Positions 19,561 through 28,487 of a stretch of 64,000 bases of DNA are shown piece after piece. The position numbers were made by a program, and so were the translations under genes. The DNA comes from Streptomyces hokutonensis (GTDB lineage: Bacteria; Actinomycetota; Actinomycetes; Streptomycetales; Streptomycetaceae), in assembly GCF_000376565.1 (NCBI RefSeq), contig NZ_BARG01000014.1, forward strand, positions 248,001 to 312,000. Reading direction: 5' to 3'. Positions within the stretch are counted from its first letter, which is position 1. Each line of letters begins with the position of its first letter. Below the pieces are notes generated by a model. That model searched no databases. It was not told the DNA's origin and saw only the letters and a list, made by a program, of their open reading frames with translations.

Positions 19561-19950
19561 TCACCCCGTGCCCGGAGTCGCCGTGCCTCCGTCGGCCCGG
19601 GGCGGCTGCCACGTCGCGGTGACCGTGAGATGCGCCTGCCCGCCACCGCTCACGATCCCGAACTTCAGGTCGTGCCCGACCTGCACGCCGAACGTCACAC
19701 TCATCTCGCTCGGCGGCTCCGCCACGGCGTTGACGGTGCCGTGCACCTCCTGGAGCAGTACGCCGAGCGGGGCCAGGGCACTGCGCAGGGCACCGGTCGC
19801 GAAGTCGGCGACGCCCCGCCGCCCGGCGGCCACGGGCACCGCCGTCCCCATTCCCTCGGGGAGATCGTCGTCCCGCCCGGAGGCCGCACCGGGTGGCGCG
19901 GGAGAGAGCAGGAACCGTACGGGCGTACCGTCGTCGAACTCTGACTGCAT
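19561..19950 (-). CDS. Small Trypco1 / CU044_2847-like protein
   Basis: 129 residues from ATG 19950; upstream TTG (19980) or GTG codons are possible and no ribosome site is clear for any, so the mRNA may be leaderless. The fold appears to be mixed beta (MQSEFDDGTPVRFLLSP at the start, MSVTFGVQVGHDLKFGIV and AHLTVTATW at the end). This matches the small family that co-occurs with trypsin-type conflict proteases (Trypco1). First gene of the operon, 3 bases from the protease. It may be the sensor, inhibitor or substrate; sequence alone does not tell. Confidence 0.72.
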   Translation of the reverse strand: MQSEFDDGTPVRFLLSPAPPGAASGRDDDLPEGMGTAVPVAAGRRGVADFATGALRSALAPLGVLLQEVHGTVNAVAEPPSEMSVTFGVQVGHDLKFGIVSGGGQAHLTVTATWQPPRADGGTATPGTG

Positions 19951-20158
19951 CGCGGTGACCACGCCAACATTGTGGACCAACCCGCTTCATTGGACAGCGA
20001 GTTCACAGCTCCTGATCGTCGCCTTCGGTCACTTCGCCGTCACAAATCTGCAAGCGCACTGTCCCGGTTTGCGACGAAACATGATCGTTCCTCTTTCCGT
20101 CACTACCGTCGCAGGCAGTACGGGGCAGTACAGGGTGGCGCGATTCGGGGGTTTCGTG

Positions 20159-20977
20159 ATGAGCAACTGGAACGGCTTCGGGGCGGAGCGCGGGCCGAGC
20201 GAGGAGAGAGGGCAGGCGCCCTGGTCGGTGTGGTCGACGGCGGAGACCCAGACCTCGCTCACCCCGCCGGCGTGGGTGTCGCCGCCGGCCCCTGTCCCGG
20301 CCCCGGTTTCCACTCCCGCCCCCGCTCCCGACCATCGGGTCCGGCGGGTGGTCCTCGCGGTCGTCGCCGCGGTGGTGCTGGGCGCGGGTGCGGGTGGCGG
20401 CTTCTGGTACCTCACGCACGAGCGCGTCACCCATGACCGCGTGGACACGAGCACGAGCGCGAGCGCTGGTGCGGGCAGGGGTACGGGGACGAGCGCGGGC
20501 GCGAGTGGCGGCGCGACCGGGCCCGGATCGTCCTACCGCACCGCCCAGGACCCCACCGGCTACACCGTTGAGATCCCTCGTGGCTGGACCCGCGCCCAAC
20601 GGCAGGGCGCCAAGGCCCCGGTGATCTCCTACGACTCCCCGGACGGCACCCGCCGCCTGCAGATCTTCCGGATCACCGAGAACTCTCCGGCCGTGTCGCT
20701 CGATCTCGCCGAGAACGACCCCGGCTACGGCTTCACCGGCCAGCCGGGCTACCGGGTCCTCGACCGCGCCTCCGGCCCCACCTGGGCCGAACTCACCTAC
20801 CGCTACGACGACCAGGACAAGGGCGCCCGCCGGGTGATCGACCACCGCTTCGAGGCGGTGGACGGCTCGCTCTACGCGATCCGGTCCAGTGGCCCCGAGT
20901 CCGTCGATCCCGCGCTGGTCCGCGCCCCGCTCACCGCCGCGATCGGTTCCTTCTGTCCGGCGGGCGCGAACTGCTGA
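20159..20977 (+). CDS. Membrane-anchored exported protein of unknown function
   Basis: 272 residues; ATG after CGGGGG. A short Pro-rich cytosolic part is followed by one membrane span (about 62-84, VRRVVLAVVAAVVLGAGAGG) and a Ser/Thr/Gly linker. A globular external domain (about 120-272) starts SSYRTAQDPTGYTVEIPRGW and holds one Cys pair near the end. The PTGYTVEIPRGW/FRITENS pattern resembles domains often fused to Ser/Thr kinases in Streptomyces, but here no kinase is attached. Divergent from the conflict operon with a 208-bp gap; no evident link. Confidence 0.78.
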   Translation: MSNWNGFGAERGPSEERGQAPWSVWSTAETQTSLTPPAWVSPPAPVPAPVSTPAPAPDHRVRRVVLAVVAAVVLGAGAGGGFWYLTHERVTHDRVDTSTSASAGAGRGTGTSAGASGGATGPGSSYRTAQDPTGYTVEIPRGWTRAQRQGAKAPVISYDSPDGTRRLQIFRITENSPAVSLDLAENDPGYGFTGQPGYRVLDRASGPTWAELTYRYDDQDKGARRVIDHRFEAVDGSLYAIRSSGPESVDPALVRAPLTAAIGSFCPAGANC

Positions 20978-21008
20978 CCGGCGGGGGCGACTTGCCGACC
21001 CGCTGCCC

Positions 21009-21698
21009 CTACTCCAGCCCCCGCTTCCCCGGCGCCCAGAACGGCTTGGTGAGCACGGACCTCCGGTCCCAGCCCAACTCCCGTACGAGCACCTGCCGTA
21101 CGGCCTGCACGGTCCTGGCCTCCCCGGCGACGTAGGCGATCCCGCCCGGCTCGGGGGCGAGGTCCTGCACCGCGTCCGGGAGTGAAGTCCCGCCCCTGGT
21201 CAGCCAGTTGAGGTGGTCGGAGTGGGCCAGCGGCAGCCGGTCCGTGTCCGACTCCGTTTCTACGGCACCGGAGATCCGCGCCCCCTCGGGCAGCGCGGCC
21301 AGCATCGCGCCGAAGGCGACGGAGGCCGTCTCCTCGCCGACGAAGACGTGGTGGGTGGCGTCGGGCCGGAGGGTGAAGGTGCCCTCGGGCTTCCGCAGCC
21401 GCACCTGCTCACCGACGCCGACGCTCTTCCCCCAACGGGCCCCGGGTCCCCCCTCGGAGTGGTCCAGCACGCACAACTCGACGGCGCCGGACGGGTCGTA
21501 GCGCCACACCGAGTACGTACGAAGGGTCAGGCCGGCGACCAGGACGCGTACCTGCTGGCCGGGGCGGACGTCGAGGCCGGCGAGGGTGTCGCCCTCGACG
21601 CGCAGGCGGCGCATCCGGGCGGTGAACGGTTCGGCGGCGGTGAGGGTGGCTCGGAGGGTCAGCAGGTCGAGGACGGGGTTCAGGAGGGCGGTGGGCAC
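21009..21698 (-). CDS. Siderophore-interacting FAD-binding reductase (SIP/ViuB-like)
   Basis: 229 residues. The FAD motif RTYSVWRYD is near residue 80, a NAD(P)H-binding region (HVFVGEETASVAFGAML) near 115, and the C-terminal VAGEARTVQAVRQVLVRELGW is typical of SIP proteins. These use NAD(P)H and FAD to reduce ferric siderophores in the cytoplasm. Its first 19 bases overlap the end of the MFS gene, so it is translationally coupled and probably co-regulated. Slightly shorter than the ~260 residues common in the family. Confidence 0.85.
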   Translation of the reverse strand: MPTALLNPVLDLLTLRATLTAAEPFTARMRRLRVEGDTLAGLDVRPGQQVRVLVAGLTLRTYSVWRYDPSGAVELCVLDHSEGGPGARWGKSVGVGEQVRLRKPEGTFTLRPDATHHVFVGEETASVAFGAMLAALPEGARISGAVETESDTDRLPLAHSDHLNWLTRGGTSLPDAVQDLAPEPGGIAYVAGEARTVQAVRQVLVRELGWDRRSVLTKPFWAPGKRGLE

Positions 21699-23146
21699 GG
21701 GGGCTCCTCAACTGGGCGGTGCGTGAGGGGAGTTGATGATCGGATGCGACGCGATATTACGCGTTTCTCGCCGGACGCGATAGTACGTGTGGTGGTGCGG
21801 TCGCGGTAGCCGACGATCACAACTGCCGTCGCCGCGAGGACGATCAGGGCCACCGTGCGCAGTGCCGGGCCCATGCCGTGGGCGAGGTCGGGGTGGGCGG
21901 CCAGGATCGTACCGGTGACCGCGACGCCCAGGGCCGCGCCGAGTTCGCGGGCCGAGGTGCCCAGGCCGGAGCCGAGGCCCGTCCGGTGCGGCGGCAGCGA
22001 GGTGACGACGCCGACCGTGAGCGCGGGCATCGACAGGCCGGTGCCCGCCGAGATCACCAGCAGCCAGCAGGCGTACGTCCAGTAGGGCGTGCCCGCGTCG
22101 GCGGTGGACGCGCCGAGCAGACCGAGGCCGATGAGGGCGAGACCCGTGCCGATGACGGGACGCGGGCGGTGCGACCAGCGGACGGCGAGCTTCGGGACGA
22201 GGGCCATGCCGATCGTCAACGGCACGATCGCGACACCGGTGACGGCGGCGCCGTAGCCCTTGATGCCTTGCAGGTACTGGGAGTTGACGTAGAAGAGGGA
22301 GAACAGGCCGAAGAAGCCGGTGGCCGTGCCGAGGGTGGCCGCGCGGAGGGTGGGGGAGGTGAAGACGCGCGGGTCGAGGAGCGGGGTGCGGGAGCGGAGG
22401 GCGTGGAGGGTGAAGGCCGTTGTGAGGGCGGCGCCTGTCGTGAAGGCCGTGAGGATGCGGGGTGAGGTCCAGCCGTAGGTCGGGCCCTCGATGATGCCGA
22501 AGAGGACCGCGACCAGGCCGGTGGTCAGGAGGAGTGTGCCGGTGGGGTCGAGGTTGCTGTGCGCGGCGCGTTCCGTGCGGGGTGTGGTGAGGACGACCGC
22601 GAGGGCCAGCAGGGCGGCCAGTGGGACCATCGCCCCGAACAGGGCGCGCCAGGACAGGAATTGACCGACCAGGCCGCCGCCGAGGTTCCCGGCGAGACCG
22701 CCGAGGCCGAGCGCGAGCGTCCAACTGCCCATCGCGCGGGCCCGGTTCTCCGGGGCGGAGAGGTGGACGAGGATCGACATCGTCGCCGGGGTGATCAGCG
22801 CCGCGCCCGCGCCGGACAGCCCGCGGCCCGCGATCAGTGTCGCCGGGTTCTGGGCGAACGCGCTGGTGGCGGCGCCCGCCGCGAACAGGGCGAGCCCGGC
22901 GAGCAGCGCGCCCTTGCGGCCGTGCCGGTCGCCGAGCGCGCCGGCCGGGATGAGGAGCCCGGCGAACACGATGACGTACGCGTCGACGGTCCACAGGAGT
23001 TCGGTGTGGGAGGGGTGCAGGGCGGACGAACTCAGCTGCGGGATAAGGAGGTTGATGGCGGCGACCATGCTCTGCGCGACCAGCACACAGGCGCAGAGGG
23101 TGAGGAGGGTGGACCGTTTCAGGGCGGGCGCGGGCATGGCGGACAT
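21680..23146 (-). CDS. MFS drug-exporter-type transporter (DHA2-like, about 14 spans)
   Basis: 488 residues; ATG 23146 with GGAGGAG immediately upstream. Hydrophobic helices run nearly throughout. Motif A is visible as GDRHGRKGALLAG, and the exporter motif C-like GRGLSGAGAALITPA follows. Family members export drugs or siderophores by proton antiport. Coupling with a siderophore-interacting reductase suggests a metallophore or antibiotic link, but substrate is unknown. Divergent from the LysR gene that probably regulates it. The C-terminal ~25 residues extend into the next gene. Confidence 0.88.
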   Translation of the reverse strand: MSAMPAPALKRSTLLTLCACVLVAQSMVAAINLLIPQLSSSALHPSHTELLWTVDAYVIVFAGLLIPAGALGDRHGRKGALLAGLALFAAGAATSAFAQNPATLIAGRGLSGAGAALITPATMSILVHLSAPENRARAMGSWTLALGLGGLAGNLGGGLVGQFLSWRALFGAMVPLAALLALAVVLTTPRTERAAHSNLDPTGTLLLTTGLVAVLFGIIEGPTYGWTSPRILTAFTTGAALTTAFTLHALRSRTPLLDPRVFTSPTLRAATLGTATGFFGLFSLFYVNSQYLQGIKGYGAAVTGVAIVPLTIGMALVPKLAVRWSHRPRPVIGTGLALIGLGLLGASTADAGTPYWTYACWLLVISAGTGLSMPALTVGVVTSLPPHRTGLGSGLGTSARELGAALGVAVTGTILAAHPDLAHGMGPALRTVALIVLAATAVVIVGYRDRTTTRTIASGEKRVISRRIRSSTPLTHRPVEEPPCPPPS

Positions 23147-23219
23147 GGCTCCTCCGGGGAGCGTCGGTGTGGTGGGGGATGCCCTGTCACCGTAGGCTCG
23201 GCACTGACCTGCTATCCAG

Positions 23220-23232
23220 TGCAACCTTTGCA
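23220..23232. promoter_or_regulatory. LysR-type T-N11-A box in the divergent promoter
   Basis: TGCAA-CCT-TTGCA is a perfect 5-3-5 inverted repeat and an exact T-N11-A LysR box. It lies 14 bases before the LysR start and about 75 bases upstream of the divergent MFS start. Confidence 0.6.
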
Positions 23233-23246
23233 AGGGGCGAATGCGT

Positions 23247-24215
23247 GTGACGCAATCCGTGAGCTCCGGTGGCCCGGGGAGCCTGGACCTCAATCTGCTG
23301 GTCGCGCTGGACGTGCTGCTCGAGGAGCAGAGCGTGCAGGGCGCGGCCCGGCGGCTGCATCTCTCCGAACCCGCGATGAGCCGCACCCTGGGCCGCATTC
23401 GCAAGGCGCTCGGCGATCCCGTGCTGGTCAGGGCCGGGCGCCGGATGGTGCCGACCCCACACGCGCTGGCCGTGCGGGCCGAGGTGAGCGCGGTGGTGGA
23501 GCGGGCGCGGGCGCTGTTCGCGCCGGGCCGGGGCGCCGACCTCAGGACCGTCAGCCGGACGCTCACGATCATCGGACACGACGCGCTCGCCGCCCTCTAC
23601 GGCGCCCGGCTGCTCGCGCGGGCCGCCGAGGAGGCGCCGGGCATCCGGATCCGCTTCCTCGCCGAGAGCCATGTGGACGCGCCCGTCCTGCGGCAGGGGA
23701 CCGCGGACCTGGAGGTCGGGGTCGTGGACGCGACGTCGCCCGAGGTGCACCACGAACTCATCTACGAGGACCGGATGGTCGGCGTCGTCCGGGCCGGACA
23801 CCCGCTGCTGGAGGGGGAGTTGACGCCCGAGCGGTTCGCGGGGGTGGCCGACCACCTGATCGTCTCGCGGCGCGGCAAGCTGCACGGTCCCGTCGACGAG
23901 CGGCTCGCCGAACTCGGCCTGGAACGCCGGGTGGTGGGCACCGTCGGCACCTTCCCGGCCTCACTGTTCGTGCTGCGCGACACCGACCTGATCGGTCTGA
24001 TCAGCTACTGGACCGTTCCGCTGGCGGCCTCCCTGGGCCTGGTCACCTTCGACGTGCCGCTGCGACTCCCCGTCCTGAAGCTGGGGTTGGCCTGGCATCC
24101 ACGGCATGACGCCGACCCGGCGCACGCGTGGTTGCGGGCCTGCGTAAGGGAGTTGCTGGGGGAGGTGGGTCAGCGGGCGCCGGCCAGCCGCTTCTCGAAC
24201 CAGTGGGACGCGTAG
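23247..24215 (+). CDS. LysR-family transcriptional regulator
   Basis: 322 residues from GTG 23247, chosen because AAGGGG is 9 bases upstream; the in-frame ATG at 23241 would be too close. The winged HTH spans about 14-75 (LVALDVLLEEQSVQGAARRLHLSEPAMSRTLGRIRKALGDPVLVR). The effector domain occupies about 95-300. It is divergent from the MFS/SIP pair and has a LysR box between them, so it probably controls that pair. The 3' end overlaps the convergent MarR-GNAT gene by 46 bp. Confidence 0.92.
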   Translation: MTQSVSSGGPGSLDLNLLVALDVLLEEQSVQGAARRLHLSEPAMSRTLGRIRKALGDPVLVRAGRRMVPTPHALAVRAEVSAVVERARALFAPGRGADLRTVSRTLTIIGHDALAALYGARLLARAAEEAPGIRIRFLAESHVDAPVLRQGTADLEVGVVDATSPEVHHELIYEDRMVGVVRAGHPLLEGELTPERFAGVADHLIVSRRGKLHGPVDERLAELGLERRVVGTVGTFPASLFVLRDTDLIGLISYWTVPLAASLGLVTFDVPLRLPVLKLGLAWHPRHDADPAHAWLRACVRELLGEVGQRAPASRFSNQWDA

Positions 24216-25081
24216 ACATGGTCGACGTAGGCCGGGATCTCCGTGTAGCCGCACGCCCGGTACATCGCCTGCGCCTCCGTGAGCGTCGCGTGCGTGTCGA
24301 GTCGTACAACGGCGAAGTCGTGGGCCGCGGCGGCGAGTTCGAGTTCGGTGAGGATGCGGCGGGCGAGGCCCAGGCGGCGGGCGTCGGGGTGGACCCAGAC
24401 GTGCCGGATCTCGCCGACTCCGGGCTCCAGGGTCCGTAGCGCCCCGCACGCGACCGGCCGTCCCTCCTCGTACGCGACGAAGAACGCGCCCGCCTCCCCG
24501 GTGACCTCCTCCGGCCGTACGAGATCGGTCTTGTCGAAGCCCTCGGGGAAGCGGGCGTCGATGTCGGCGGCGTAGGCGTCGAGGCAGGCGCGGGCGTCCT
24601 CGGCGGCGCCGTCGACCGGGGCGACCGTGATGGCGGCCAGCCGGAGCAGGCGCTGGGTGGTCGCCAACGCGTGGGTGAGTTCGGTGCGTTGGGGTGCGGT
24701 GAGGGTGGTGAGGAGACCGGTGGCGAGCGCGTCGGCGCGGCGGTGCTGCTCCTCGACCTCGGCCCGTCCGGCGGCCGTCAGCTCGATCAGGCGCAGCCGG
24801 GTGTCGTGCGGGGGCACGGTCAGCCGGACCAGGCCCTGCGCCTCCAGGGCCTTCGCCATCCGGCTCAGATAGCCCGCGTCCAGGGCGAGCCGGGCGCGCA
24901 GCTCCCGCAGTGAGGCGCCGTCGCCGATCTCGAAGAGCAGCCGGGCCTCGCCGAGCGGGCGGTCCTGGCCGAGGTAGTGGTCGTCGAGGGCGCCGATGCG
25001 GCGGGTGAAGTAGCGGTTGAAGCGGCGGAGGGCGGCGATGTCCTCCGGTCGTACCGGCGCGGATTCCGTTACTGGCTCCAT
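24170..25081 (-). CDS. MarR-GNAT fusion: transcription regulator / acetyltransferase
   Basis: 303 residues. Residues about 15-145 are a MarR winged HTH (FEIGDGASLRELRARLALDAGYLSRMAKALEAQGLV). Residues about 155-300 are a GNAT acetyltransferase with the acetyl-CoA loop region HPDARRLGLARRILTEL and ACGYTEI. Such fusions are a recognised bacterial type in which acetylation and DNA binding share one chain; the substrate is unknown. No ribosome site is visible because a perfect operator occupies that position, so the transcript may be leaderless and strictly autoregulated. Confidence 0.92.
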   Translation of the reverse strand: MEPVTESAPVRPEDIAALRRFNRYFTRRIGALDDHYLGQDRPLGEARLLFEIGDGASLRELRARLALDAGYLSRMAKALEAQGLVRLTVPPHDTRLRLIELTAAGRAEVEEQHRRADALATGLLTTLTAPQRTELTHALATTQRLLRLAAITVAPVDGAAEDARACLDAYAADIDARFPEGFDKTDLVRPEEVTGEAGAFFVAYEEGRPVACGALRTLEPGVGEIRHVWVHPDARRLGLARRILTELELAAAAHDFAVVRLDTHATLTEAQAMYRACGYTEIPAYVDHVYASHWFEKRLAGAR

Positions 25082-25085
25082 ATTT

Positions 25086-25103
25086 CTTTGACTTTAGTCA
25101 AAG
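25086..25103. promoter_or_regulatory. Perfect MarR-type operator directly before the MarR-GNAT start
   Basis: CTTTGACT (25086-25093) and AGTCAAAG (25096-25103) pair perfectly with a 2-base spacer. The operator begins 4 bases upstream of the ATG, where a ribosome site would normally lie. Confidence 0.75.
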
Positions 25104-25277
25104 GAGTCGTCGGAGTCCATGGTGGTGCGGCTTTTGTGCCCCTGTTCAGTGATCCGGACCACTTTCGGCCAGGGATCGCGCATGCATACGGACGGTCCGG
25201 GCAGGCGCTCGCAGTCCCCGAGAGTGACAGTTAGGTGACGCTCGGGCGCTGAACAGGAACGGAAGGCAATACCGATC

Positions 25278-26834
25278 ATGGCCGACACGACGGAACAGCA
25301 CGCGGGGAAGACCATTCACGCGGGCGGCGAGTGGCTGGAAGCGGTCTCCGGCGCCACCCGCGAGATCATCGACCCCGCGGACGCGCTGCCGTTCGCCGTG
25401 GTCGCGGAGGGCGACGAGAAGGACACCGACATAGCCGTCGCCGCCGCCCGCGCCGCCTTCGACGGGGGCGAGGCGGGCGGTGGTGCGGGGGTTCGCGGTG
25501 AGGGCGCCTGGCCGCGCACCCCCGTCGCCGAGCGCGCCGCCCTGCTGCGCCGCGTCGCCGACCTGCTGGTGCGCGACCGCGAACGGCTCGGCCTGCTGGA
25601 GAGCCGGGACGCGGGCAAGACCGTCGAGGAGGGCCGGGTCGACATCGACTGTGTCGCCGACGCCTTCCGCTACTTCGCCGACCTCGTCGCGGCCGAGGCC
25701 CCCGGCCGGGTCGTCGACGCGGGCACGCCCGACGTCCACAGCGTCGTCGTGCACGAGCCCGTCGGCGTGTGCGCGCTGATCACCCCCTGGAACTACCCTC
25801 TCCTCCAGGCGAGTTGGAAGATCGCGCCGGCCCTCGCGGCCGGCAACACCTTCGTCGTCAAGCCCAGCGAGATCACCCCGCTGACGACGATCGCCCTCAT
25901 CGACCTGCTCGTCGAGGCCGGACTGCCCGCCGGTGTCGCCAACATCGTCACGGGCCCCGGCCACACGGTCGGCGCACGCCTCGCCGAACACCCCGACGTC
26001 GACCTCGTCTCCTTCACCGGCGGCCTCGTCAGCGGCACGAAGGTCGCCCAGGCCGCCGCCGTGACCGTCAAGAAGGTCGCCCTCGAACTCGGCGGCAAGA
26101 ACCCCAACGTCGTCTTCGCCGACGCCTGCGCCACCGAGGGGGGCTTCGACACCGCCGTCGACCAGGCCCTCAACGCCGCCTTCATCCACAGTGGCCAGGT
26201 CTGCTCGGCCGGCTCCCGGCTCATCGTCGAGGAGACCGTCCGCGAACGCTTCGTCGCCGAACTCGCCCGCCGCGCCGCGAAGATCCGCCTCGGCCGCGGC
26301 ACCGAGGACGGCGTCGAGTGCGGCCCGCTCGTCTCCGAACAGCAGCGCGCCAGGACCGAGTCGTACGTCGCCGGTGCCCTCGCCGAGGGCGCGGTGCTGC
26401 GCTCCGGCGGCCGGCGCCCCGAGCCCTCTGCCGAACGCCCCGCCACCGGCTACTTCTACGAGCCGACCGTTCTCGACCAGTGCCACCGCGAGATGACCGT
26501 CGTACGCGAGGAGGTCTTCGGACCGGTCCTCACCGTCGAGACCTTCCGCACCGAGGACGAGGCCGTCGCGCTCGCCAACGACACCGACTACGGCCTCGCG
26601 GGCGCCGTCTGGACCACCGACGCGGGCCGCGCCCGCCGCGTCGCCGGACGGCTCCGGCACGGCACCGTCTGGATCAACGACTTCCACCCCTACCTCCCCC
26701 AGGCGGAGTGGGGCGGCTTCGGAAAGAGCGGCGTGGGCCGGGAGCTGGGCCCCGCCGGCCTCGCCGAGTACCGCGAGGCAAAGCACGTCTACCAGAACTT
26801 GGCGCCGGGGCCGGTGCGCTGGTTCGCCGGCTGA
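25278..26834 (+). CDS. betB: Betaine-aldehyde dehydrogenase
   Basis: 518 residues, ALDH superfamily. The cofactor motif TPWNYPLLQASWKIAPALAAG, the catalytic Glu270 (LELGGKNP) and catalytic Cys309 (GQVCSAGSR) are present. It oxidises betaine aldehyde to glycine betaine with NAD(P)+, the second step from choline. The assignment to betaine aldehyde comes from the downstream choline dehydrogenase and betaine transporter. A 20-residue Gly/Glu-rich insert near residue 70 (GEAGGGAGVRGEGAWPR) is longer than usual. GGAAGG lies upstream of the ATG. Confidence 0.9.
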   Translation: MADTTEQHAGKTIHAGGEWLEAVSGATREIIDPADALPFAVVAEGDEKDTDIAVAAARAAFDGGEAGGGAGVRGEGAWPRTPVAERAALLRRVADLLVRDRERLGLLESRDAGKTVEEGRVDIDCVADAFRYFADLVAAEAPGRVVDAGTPDVHSVVVHEPVGVCALITPWNYPLLQASWKIAPALAAGNTFVVKPSEITPLTTIALIDLLVEAGLPAGVANIVTGPGHTVGARLAEHPDVDLVSFTGGLVSGTKVAQAAAVTVKKVALELGGKNPNVVFADACATEGGFDTAVDQALNAAFIHSGQVCSAGSRLIVEETVRERFVAELARRAAKIRLGRGTEDGVECGPLVSEQQRARTESYVAGALAEGAVLRSGGRRPEPSAERPATGYFYEPTVLDQCHREMTVVREEVFGPVLTVETFRTEDEAVALANDTDYGLAGAVWTTDAGRARRVAGRLRHGTVWINDFHPYLPQAEWGGFGKSGVGRELGPAGLAEYREAKHVYQNLAPGPVRWFAG

Positions 26835-26857
26835 CGCCGGAATCTGCAGCCCACCTA

Positions 26858-26930
26858 AGGGGCGCGGGACTGTGCCGATATGCGGCTCCGCCGCGTGGGC
26901 GCGACCAGCCACAACGCACCCGCACCCGAC
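26858..26930. repeat. Streptomyces-type intergenic repeat between betB and betA
   Basis: The block aggggcgcggga...gcgaccagccacaacgcacccgcacccgac shares its ends with the inverse of the element at 95-145. Its middle, tgcggctccgccgcg, can form a small hairpin. It fills most of the 123-bp gap inside an otherwise compact operon. Confidence 0.6.
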
Positions 26931-26957
26931 GAGACCACCCTTACCCGGAGTTGCTCC

Positions 26958-28487
26958 ATGCCTGAGACCCCCCACGTATACGACTACGTCGTCATCGGCG
27001 GCGGAACAGCCGGCTCCGTCATCGCCTCCCGCCTCACCGAGAACCCCGACGTCACCGTCGCCGTCATCGAGGGCGGCCCCAGCGACGTCGGCCGCGATGA
27101 CGTACTGACCCTGCGCCGCTGGATGGGCCTCCTCGGCGGCGAACTGGACTACGACTACCCCACCACCGAGCAGCCGCGAGGCAACTCCCACATCCGGCAC
27201 AGCCGTGCCCGCGTCCTCGGCGGCTGCTCCTCGCACAACACCCTCATCGCCTTCAAGCCGCTGCCGTCCGACTGGGACGAGTGGGAGGCGGCCGGCGCCA
27301 AGGGCTGGGGCGCGATCTCGATGGAGGCGTACTACGCCCGCCTCCTCAACAACATCGTCCCGGTCGACGAGAAGGACCGGAACGCCATCGCCCGCGACTT
27401 CGTCGACGCGGCGCAGCAGGCGCTGGACGTCCCGCGCGTCGAGGGCTTCAACAAGGCCCCCTTCACGGACGGCGTCGGCTTCTTCGACCTCGCCTACCAC
27501 CCCGAGAACAACAAGCGGTCCAGCGCGTCCGTGGCCTATCTGCACCCGGTGATGGACGAGCGCCCCAACCTGACCCTTTTCCTCGAGACCTGGGCCCACC
27601 GGCTGGAGCTGAACGGCACCCGCGCCGAGGGCGTGCACGTCCGCACCAAGGACGGCGAGGAACTTCTCGTACGCGCCCGCCGCGAGGTCGTCCTCTGCGC
27701 CGGGGCCGTCGACTCCCCGCGCCTGCTCCTGCACTCGGGCATCGGCCCCCGCAAGGACCTCGAAGCGCTCGGCATCCCGGTCGCCGTCGACCTCCCGGGC
27801 GTCGGCGAGAACCTCCTCGACCACCCCGAGTCGGTGATCGTCTGGGAGACGAACGGGCCGATCCCGGAGAACTCCGCGATGGACTCCGACGCGGGCCTGT
27901 TCGTCCGCCGCGACCCGGGGCGCCCGGGCCCGGACCTGATGTTCCACTTCTACCAGGTCCCCTTCACCGACAACCCCGAGCGCCTCGGCTACGAACGCCC
28001 CGAGTTCGGCGTCTCCATGACCCCGAACATCCCCAAGCCGAAGAGCCGGGGGCGCCTCTACCTGACCAGCGCCGACCCTGCCGTCAAACCCGCCCTGGAC
28101 TTCCGCTACTTCACCGACGAGGACGACTACGACGCCCGCACCCTCGTCGACGGCATCCGCATCGCCCGTGAGGTCGCCCGCACCGAGCCCCTCGCGGGCT
28201 GGCTCAAGCGGGAAGTGGCCCCCGGCCCGGAGATCCTGGGCGACGCCGAGCTGAGCGAGTACGCCCGCAAGGTCGCGCACACCGTCTACCACCCGGCCGG
28301 CACCTGTCGCATGGGCGCCGAGGCCGACGAACTGGCCGTGGTGGACCCGGAGTTGAGGGTCCGCGGCCTGGACGGCATCCGTATCGCCGACGCCTCCGTC
28401 TTCCCGACCATGCCCGCCGTGAACCCGATGATCGGGGTGCTCATGGTCGGCGAACGGGCCGTCGACCTGATCGGGGGCGGTGCGTGA
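26958..28487 (+). CDS. betA: Choline dehydrogenase-type GMC oxidoreductase
   Basis: 509 residues; ATG with CCGGAG 8-9 bases upstream. The FAD motif [16 protein letters not shown] is at 11-26, the GMC signature [14 protein letters not shown] near 85, and the C-terminal catalytic region [13 protein letters not shown] with [13 protein letters not shown]. It oxidises choline to betaine aldehyde, feeding BetB. The stop overlaps the next ATG (TGATG). The N-terminus is cytosolic. GMC enzymes vary in substrate; context makes choline the best call. Confidence 0.9.
   Translation: MPETPHVYDYVVIGGGTAGSVIASRLTENPDVTVAVIEGGPSDVGRDDVLTLRRWMGLLGGELDYDYPTTEQPRGNSHIRHSRARVLGGCSSHNTLIAFKPLPSDWDEWEAAGAKGWGAISMEAYYARLLNNIVPVDEKDRNAIARDFVDAAQQALDVPRVEGFNKAPFTDGVGFFDLAYHPENNKRSSASVAYLHPVMDERPNLTLFLETWAHRLELNGTRAEGVHVRTKDGEELLVRARREVVLCAGAVDSPRLLLHSGIGPRKDLEALGIPVAVDLPGVGENLLDHPESVIVWETNGPIPENSAMDSDAGLFVRRDPGRPGPDLMFHFYQVPFTDNPERLGYERPEFGVSMTPNIPKPKSRGRLYLTSADPAVKPALDFRYFTDEDDYDARTLVDGIRIAREVARTEPLAGWLKREVAPGPEILGDAELSEYARKVAHTVYHPAGTCRMGAEADELAVVDPELRVRGLDGIRIADASVFPTMPAVNPMIGVLMVGERAVDLIGGGA

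Noticed and set aside
17404..19944. 846-codon open frame on the plus strand
   Set aside because: Antisense shadow of the protease and Trypco1-like genes; Arg/Gly/His-rich with no domain or start signal.
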